Made by a program: the position numbers and the translations under genes | The notes under the pieces: generated by a model | Databases searched by the model: none | Seen by the model: the letters and a program-made list of their open reading frames with translations, nothing else | What the model was told of the DNA's origin: nothing | NCBI GenBank assembly: GCA_017958245.1 | Contig: JAGDDC010000145.1 | Coordinates: 1 to 9,400, forward strand | Length of the DNA stretch: 9,400 nt | Source: Lachnospiraceae bacterium | GTDB taxonomy: Bacteria > Bacillota_A > Clostridia > Lachnospirales > Lachnospiraceae | Direction of reading: 5' to 3' | In this document: piece by piece, positions 6,515 through 9,400 of the stretch | How positions within the stretch are numbered: position 1 is the first letter of the stretch | How the letters are laid out: the number at the start of each line of letters is the position of its first letter

Positions 6515-7180
6515 ATGGACAAGAAAAGAATCTTTGAAGCGTGCGATCACACTTTGCTTGCGCAGACCTCGACATGGGAGGAGATCAAGACGATCTGTGA
6601 CGACGCGATCGCGTACGGGACGGCGTCCGTATGTATCCCGCCCTCGTATGTGAAGCAGGCCAAGGAGTACGTGAAAGACAGGATGAAGGTCTGCACGGTC
6701 ATCGGCTTCCCCAACGGTTACAACACTACCGCGGTCAAGGAGTTTGAGACAAGGAACGCGATAGAGAACGGGGCCGATGAGATCGATATGGTCATAAACA
6801 TTGGCTGGGTAAAGGACAAGAAGTTTGACTGCGTCGAGGAGGAGATCAGGACGCTGAAGAAGGCGTGCGGCGACAAGATCCTCAAGGTCATCATCGAGAC
6901 CTGCCTGCTCGACGAGGCGGAGAAGATCGAGATGTGCAAGCGCGTCACCGCAGCGGGAGCCGACTACATCAAGACCTCGACAGGTTTTTCAAAAGCGGGA
7001 GCAACATTTGAGGATATCGAGCTCTTCGCAAAGAACGTGGGCGAGGGCGTCAAGATAAAGGCTGCAGGCGGGATCGCCTCATTTGAGGACGCATGGCGCT
7101 TCATCGAGCTCGGAGCGTCGAGGCTCGGCACCAGCAGGATAGTCAAACTCGCGAAGAATGAGAAAGGAAGCGGCTATTGA
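6515..7180 (+). CDS. deoC: Deoxyribose-phosphate aldolase
   Basis: DeoC is a class I aldolase that cleaves 2-deoxy-D-ribose 5-phosphate to acetaldehyde and glyceraldehyde 3-phosphate, the last step of deoxynucleoside breakdown in the cytoplasm. The 221-residue length is normal for the short bacterial form. The Schiff-base lysine is K153 in YIKTSTGF (151-158), the proton-relay lysine K182 is in IKAAGGI (181-187), and the catalytic aspartate D91 is in DEIDMV (88-93). The phosphate-site GTS is at 205-207. GGAG (6504-6507) precedes ATG 6515 by seven bases. It starts 12 bp after the permease and its stop codon overlaps the start of cdd (TGATG), so it is translated as part of an operon. The pathway partners deoB and a nucleoside phosphorylase are not in this window. 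Confidence 0.97.
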   Translation: MDKKRIFEACDHTLLAQTSTWEEIKTICDDAIAYGTASVCIPPSYVKQAKEYVKDRMKVCTVIGFPNGYNTTAVKEFETRNAIENGADEIDMVINIGWVKDKKFDCVEEEIRTLKKACGDKILKVIIETCLLDEAEKIEMCKRVTAAGADYIKTSTGFSKAGATFEDIELFAKNVGEGVKIKAAGGIASFEDAWRFIELGASRLGTSRIVKLAKNEKGSGY

Positions 7181-7698
7181 TGACAGAAAACGAAAAGAAG
7201 AAGACACATCTTCCCGCAAGCAGGCCTGAATCGGGGCTTTCGGTCCGCGGCAGGCAGACTCCTGCAAGCGATGTGATAAGCGACCTCAAATGCCGTGAGC
7301 TCATACGCGCGGCGAGGGAAATGCTCAAGTATTCGTACGTTCCGTATTCGCATTTTCATGTGGGAGCCGCTCTCATGACCAAGGCAGGCAAGATCTACAG
7401 GGGCTGCAACATAGAGAACGCCTCGTACGGCGCGACGAACTGCGCCGAGAGGACAGCTTTCTTCAAGGCCGTGAGCGAAGGGGAGAGAGAATTCCTTGCG
7501 ATCGCGATAGTGGGCGGTCACGAGGGCAGGGTCGAGGATTTCTGCCCGCCCTGCGGCATATGCAGACAGGTCATGGCGGAATTCTGTGATCTTGACAACT
7601 TCTACGTGATCCTGTCGAGGAGCGAGGAGGATTACTGGGTATATCCCCTCTCCGAGATACTCCCGATGGCTTTCACTCCTCACGACCTCGAAGTGTGA
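7180..7698 (+). CDS. cdd: Cytidine deaminase with N-terminal extension
   Basis: Cdd is a zinc enzyme that hydrolyses cytidine and deoxycytidine to uridine and deoxyuridine plus ammonia. Starting at ATG 7180 it has 172 residues. The substrate-binding GCNIENASYG (75-84) is followed by zinc ligand C88 and catalytic E90 in CAER, and the second zinc pair C125 and C128 lies in PCGICRQ (124-130). The core begins near residue 36, so there is an extra polar, basic stretch of about 35 residues compared with the usual enzyme of about 130. The ATG overlaps the deoC stop codon (TGATG), with AAAGGAAG (7163-7170) upstream. A GTG at 7273 would give a normal-length protein, but I see no ribosome binding site for it. 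The gene ends the run that starts at 4958 or earlier; I see no convincing terminator after it. Confidence 0.95.
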   Translation: MTENEKKKTHLPASRPESGLSVRGRQTPASDVISDLKCRELIRAAREMLKYSYVPYSHFHVGAALMTKAGKIYRGCNIENASYGATNCAERTAFFKAVSEGEREFLAIAIVGGHEGRVEDFCPPCGICRQVMAEFCDLDNFYVILSRSEEDYWVYPLSEILPMAFTPHDLEV

Positions 7699-7733
7699 GG
7701 TGCGGACGTCTTTTTAAAAAAGCAAATAGATTG

Positions 7734-7762
7734 TTGAAAAACAAAATCAATTGTGCTATCAT
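7734..7762 (+). promoter_or_regulatory. Strong sigma-A-type promoter for the BMP lipoprotein gene
   Basis: TTGAAA (7734-7739) and TATCAT (7757-7762) are spaced by exactly 17 bases, and TGC directly before the -10 makes it an extended -10. The bases upstream (7711-7732) are A/T tracts that could act as an UP element. Transcription would start near 7769. A small inverted repeat, TTGA-N9-TCAA (7734-7750), overlaps the -35 and spacer and could be an operator, but it is too short to be convincing. Confidence 0.8.
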
Positions 7763-7769
7763 ATGTGTG

Positions 7770-7789
7770 CCGTGCGACTAGGTGCGCGG
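7770..7789 (+). promoter_or_regulatory. 5'-terminal hairpin in the BMP mRNA leader
   Basis: CCGTGCG (7770-7776) pairs with TGCGCGG (7783-7789), including two G-U pairs, around the loop ACTAGG. The predicted transcription start lies at its base, so the hairpin would sit at the very 5' end of the mRNA. Such hairpins are known to protect abundant transcripts from 5'-end decay. The remaining leader is AT-rich and leads into a near-perfect AAGGAGGAG (7801-7809). Confidence 0.5.
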
Positions 7790-7816
7790 TTCCATTATAA
7801 AAGGAGGAGAAACGAT

Positions 7817-9112
7817 ATGAAAAAAATGTTAGTACTTGTTCTCGTTCTTGCTATGGTCATGACAAGTTTTGCAGCATGCAGCAAGAAAGAGGAAGAGGCA
7901 CCTGCTCCCACAGAGGCTCCTGCAGCAACTGAGGCTCCCGCAGCAACAGAAGCTCCCGCAGATCCCACTGAGGCTCCCGCAGAGCCTACAGAGGCTCCCG
8001 CTGAGCCCACAGAGGAGGACAGCGAGTACCGTGTTGCTATGATCACCGACTACGGCGATATCACAGACCAGAGCTTCAACCAGACAACTTACGAGGCATG
8101 TAAGGCTTTCTGCGAGGCATACAGCGTTGATTTCACATACTACAAGCCCGCAGGCGACAGCACAGCTGAGCGTGTTGCTATGGTTGAGAAGGCAGTTGAC
8201 GAGGGATACAACATCATCGTTATGCCCGGTTACGCATTTGGTGGTACCATCGTTGAGACCAGCGAGGAGTATCCCGAAGTTAAGTTCATCGCTCTCGATG
8301 TTTCCGCCGGAGACATCCTTGAGGCAGGCGTTCCCGCAAAGGGCGGCGAGTATGACTACAACCCCGGCAACTGGAACGTAACCGATTACTACTACTCCGA
8401 CAACGTATACTGTGCAGTATACCAGGAGGAGCTCTGCGGTTACATGGCTGGTTATGCAGCTGTTAAGCTTGGTTACACAAAGCTCGGTTTCCTCGGCGGT
8501 ATGGCAGTTCCCGCAGTTATGAGATACGGCTACGGCTTCGTTCAGGGTGTTGACGCTGCTTCGGCAGAGCTTGGCATCACAACTTCAGTTAAGCACGCAT
8601 ACGGCAACCAGTTCTACGGCGACGCTGACATCACAGCAGCTATGGATACATGGTATCAGGCAGGAACAGAAGTTGTCTTCGCATGCGGCGGCGGTATCTT
8701 CACATCTGCAGCAGAGGCAGCAGCTAAGGTTGGCGGCAAGGTTATCGGTGTTGACGTTGACCAGGCAGCTATCATCGACGGCGGCTACGGCGCAGGCATG
8801 ACAGTTACATCTGCTATGAAGGGTCTCTACCCTGCAACATATGATGCACTTGACGACATCATCAACAAGGGTCTCTGGGCTAACTATGCAGGCAAGATCG
8901 CTACTCTTGGTCTTGTATCCGGCACAGATCCCGAGGCTAACTATGTTCAGATCCCTATGGCTTCGACTCAGTGGAGCGGAACATTTACACAGGATGATTA
9001 CAAGGCTATGGTTGCCAACATGTACCAGGGCAACATCAAAGTTTCCAACGACATCAGTGCAGAGCCCGCTACAACAGCTACAACTGTTGAGTGGCTTGGA
9101 AACATCAAGTAA
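7817..9112 (+). CDS. BMP-family (basic membrane protein / nucleoside-type) substrate-binding lipoprotein
   Basis: The 431-residue product is a surface-anchored binding protein of the BMP/PnrA family, whose studied members bind nucleosides for ABC import. It has a lipoprotein signal peptide (1-20) with C21 as the lipidated residue (FAAC, slightly off the usual LxxC), an acidic Pro/Thr/Glu/Ala linker (about 25-67), then the family opening YRVAMITDYGDITDQSFNQ (71-89), NIIVMPGYAFGG (132-143), LGFLGGMAVPAVMRYGYGF (223-241) and VIGVDVDQ (309-316). The ATG at 7817 is fixed by AAGGAGGAG (7801-7809) and by the signal peptide; the same frame is open further upstream but without a ribosome site. Codon choice differs sharply from its neighbours (GCT/GCA, GTT, ATC, CGT instead of GCG, GTC, ATA, AGG), which suggests very high expression. 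It has its own promoter and terminator. No ATPase or permease of this transporter class follows it. Confidence 0.93.
   Translation: MKKMLVLVLVLAMVMTSFAACSKKEEEAPAPTEAPAATEAPAATEAPADPTEAPAEPTEAPAEPTEEDSEYRVAMITDYGDITDQSFNQTTYEACKAFCEAYSVDFTYYKPAGDSTAERVAMVEKAVDEGYNIIVMPGYAFGGTIVETSEEYPEVKFIALDVSAGDILEAGVPAKGGEYDYNPGNWNVTDYYYSDNVYCAVYQEELCGYMAGYAAVKLGYTKLGFLGGMAVPAVMRYGYGFVQGVDAASAELGITTSVKHAYGNQFYGDADITAAMDTWYQAGTEVVFACGGGIFTSAAEAAAKVGGKVIGVDVDQAAIIDGGYGAGMTVTSAMKGLYPATYDALDDIINKGLWANYAGKIATLGLVSGTDPEANYVQIPMASTQWSGTFTQDDYKAMVANMYQGNIKVSNDISAEPATTATTVEWLGNIK
7901..8013 (+). repeat. In-frame PTEAPA-type tandem repeat (surface linker)
   Basis: Five to six imperfect units of 18 to 21 bases built on GAGGCTCCCGCAG encode repeats such as PTEAPA, ATEAPA and DPTEAPAEP. 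The units differ mainly at third codon positions and by Asp/Glu-Pro insertions. The encoded segment is the flexible spacer between the lipid anchor and the binding domain. Unit number could vary between strains. Confidence 0.85.
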
Positions 9113-9135
9113 TCAACAACAGGTTTAAACCCTTG

Positions 9136-9171
9136 AAAAAGGCGGGTCTTCCCGCCTTTTTCTTTTTTTTT
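9136..9171 (+). terminator. Strong Rho-independent terminator after the BMP gene
   Basis: AAAAAGGCGGG (9136-9146) pairs perfectly with CCCGCCTTTTT (9151-9161) around the loop TCTT, followed by C and nine T residues. The A-tract on the left arm makes it potentially active in the reverse direction too. It closes the BMP transcription unit 23 bp after the stop codon. Confidence 0.95.
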
Positions 9172-9235
9172 GTCCGAAAGAAAAAAACGAAGTATTTTTT
9201 CAAGAGATAACTTTTGGTTAGTATTCAAATCCACT

Positions 9236-9264
9236 TTGATATGTTAAACTCTTAATAAGATACA
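9236..9264 (+). promoter_or_regulatory. Weak promoter candidate in the AT-rich spacer before the last gene
   Basis: TTGATA (9236-9241) is a fair -35, and GATACA (9259-9264) lies 17 bases on but matches the -10 consensus in only three positions. TAAGAT at 9256-9261 is a better hexamer with a short spacer. The whole spacer (about 9172-9280) is much more AT-rich than the genes, and a promoter is required here because of the terminator upstream, but the exact hexamers are uncertain. Confidence 0.35.
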
Positions 9265-9291
9265 GGATTATTGTTACGACGGAGCAGATTG

Positions 9292-9400
9292 ATGATCGGA
9301 AGACTCAAAAGATTTATCGTAAGCTTTTACATAAAAGAAAAAGAACTCTACATCAGGATGTTCAAGCTGCTCGGGACTGCGGGAGTCCTTGTGAGCCTCG
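9292..9400 (+). CDS. Start of an unidentified, probably membrane protein (3' truncated by window)
   Basis: The first 36 codons are visible from ATG 9292, with GGAG (9281-9284) seven bases upstream. The N-terminus is basic and amphipathic (MIGRLKRFIVSFYIKEKELY), followed by RMFKLLGTAGVLVSL, which looks like the beginning of a membrane segment. This would fit the N-terminus of a membrane-bound sensor protein such as a histidine kinase or a diguanylate-cyclase-type protein, but the visible part is too short to identify it. Codon use returns to the AGA/ATA/CTC style of the upstream genes, unlike the BMP gene. Confidence 0.7.
   Translation, partial: MIGRLKRFIVSFYIKEKELYIRMFKLLGTAGVLVSL

Noticed and set aside
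5807..6550. A 247-codon open frame on the minus strand
   Set aside because: It runs antisense to the clearly coding permease gene and its composition (many Arg, His and Glu) is typical of a shadow frame.
7678..7715. Possible terminator after cdd: CCTCAC / GTGAGG stem followed by TTTTT
   Set aside because: Ten bases separate the stem from the T-run and the stem lies partly inside the cdd coding end, so it does not meet the normal shape of an intrinsic terminator.
7734..7750. Possible catabolite-control (cre) operator over the BMP promoter
   Set aside because: The stretch has TGA and TCA ends but lacks the central CG and the right length, so it does not fit the cre consensus.

Overview
The window looks like chromosomal DNA from a Gram-positive, Clostridia-type bacterium, most likely of the Lachnospiraceae. 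The evidence is the order clpC - small conserved protein - radA, strong AGGAGG-type ribosome binding sites, a BMP-family lipoprotein with a PTEAPA-rich linker, and heavy use of AGG/AGA (Arg) and ATA (Ile) in a moderately GC-rich sequence. The family assignment is inferred from protein resemblance and gene order remembered from such genomes, not from a search. All genes lie on the + strand. I see no mobile elements, CRISPR arrays, tRNA or rRNA.

Region 1 (1-3087) is housekeeping: the 3' part of clpC, a 136-residue conserved protein of unknown function behind an unusually structured leader of about 150 nt, an intrinsic terminator, and complete radA.

Region 2 (3139-7698) is a compact run of five genes: a membrane-anchored PQQ-like beta-propeller protein, a solute-binding-like protein, an amino-acid-type ABC permease, deoxyribose-phosphate aldolase (deoC) and cytidine deaminase (cdd). 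The last four are nearly touching (6 bp, 12 bp, then a 1-nt overlap) and probably form one transcript. The solute-binding protein is the most unusual item. Its two half-domains appear in the reverse of the usual family order (lobe 2 first, lobe 1 second), as in a circular permutation, and it has no lipobox. The permease beside it has lost the usual EAA...G coupling motif, and no ATPase gene is visible nearby.

Region 3 (7699-9171) is a single-gene unit: a good extended -10 promoter, a short 5' hairpin, a BMP-family (nucleoside-type) lipoprotein gene with codon use typical of very high expression, and a strong intrinsic terminator. A new gene starts at 9292 behind an AT-rich spacer and runs off the window.

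Taken together, 4958-9112 reads as a nucleoside uptake and salvage neighbourhood. The BMP protein would capture nucleosides, Cdd would deaminate (deoxy)cytidine, and DeoC would split deoxyribose-5-phosphate into acetaldehyde and glyceraldehyde-3-phosphate. The role of the permuted binding protein, divergent permease and beta-propeller in this is unknown and is the main candidate for something undescribed.
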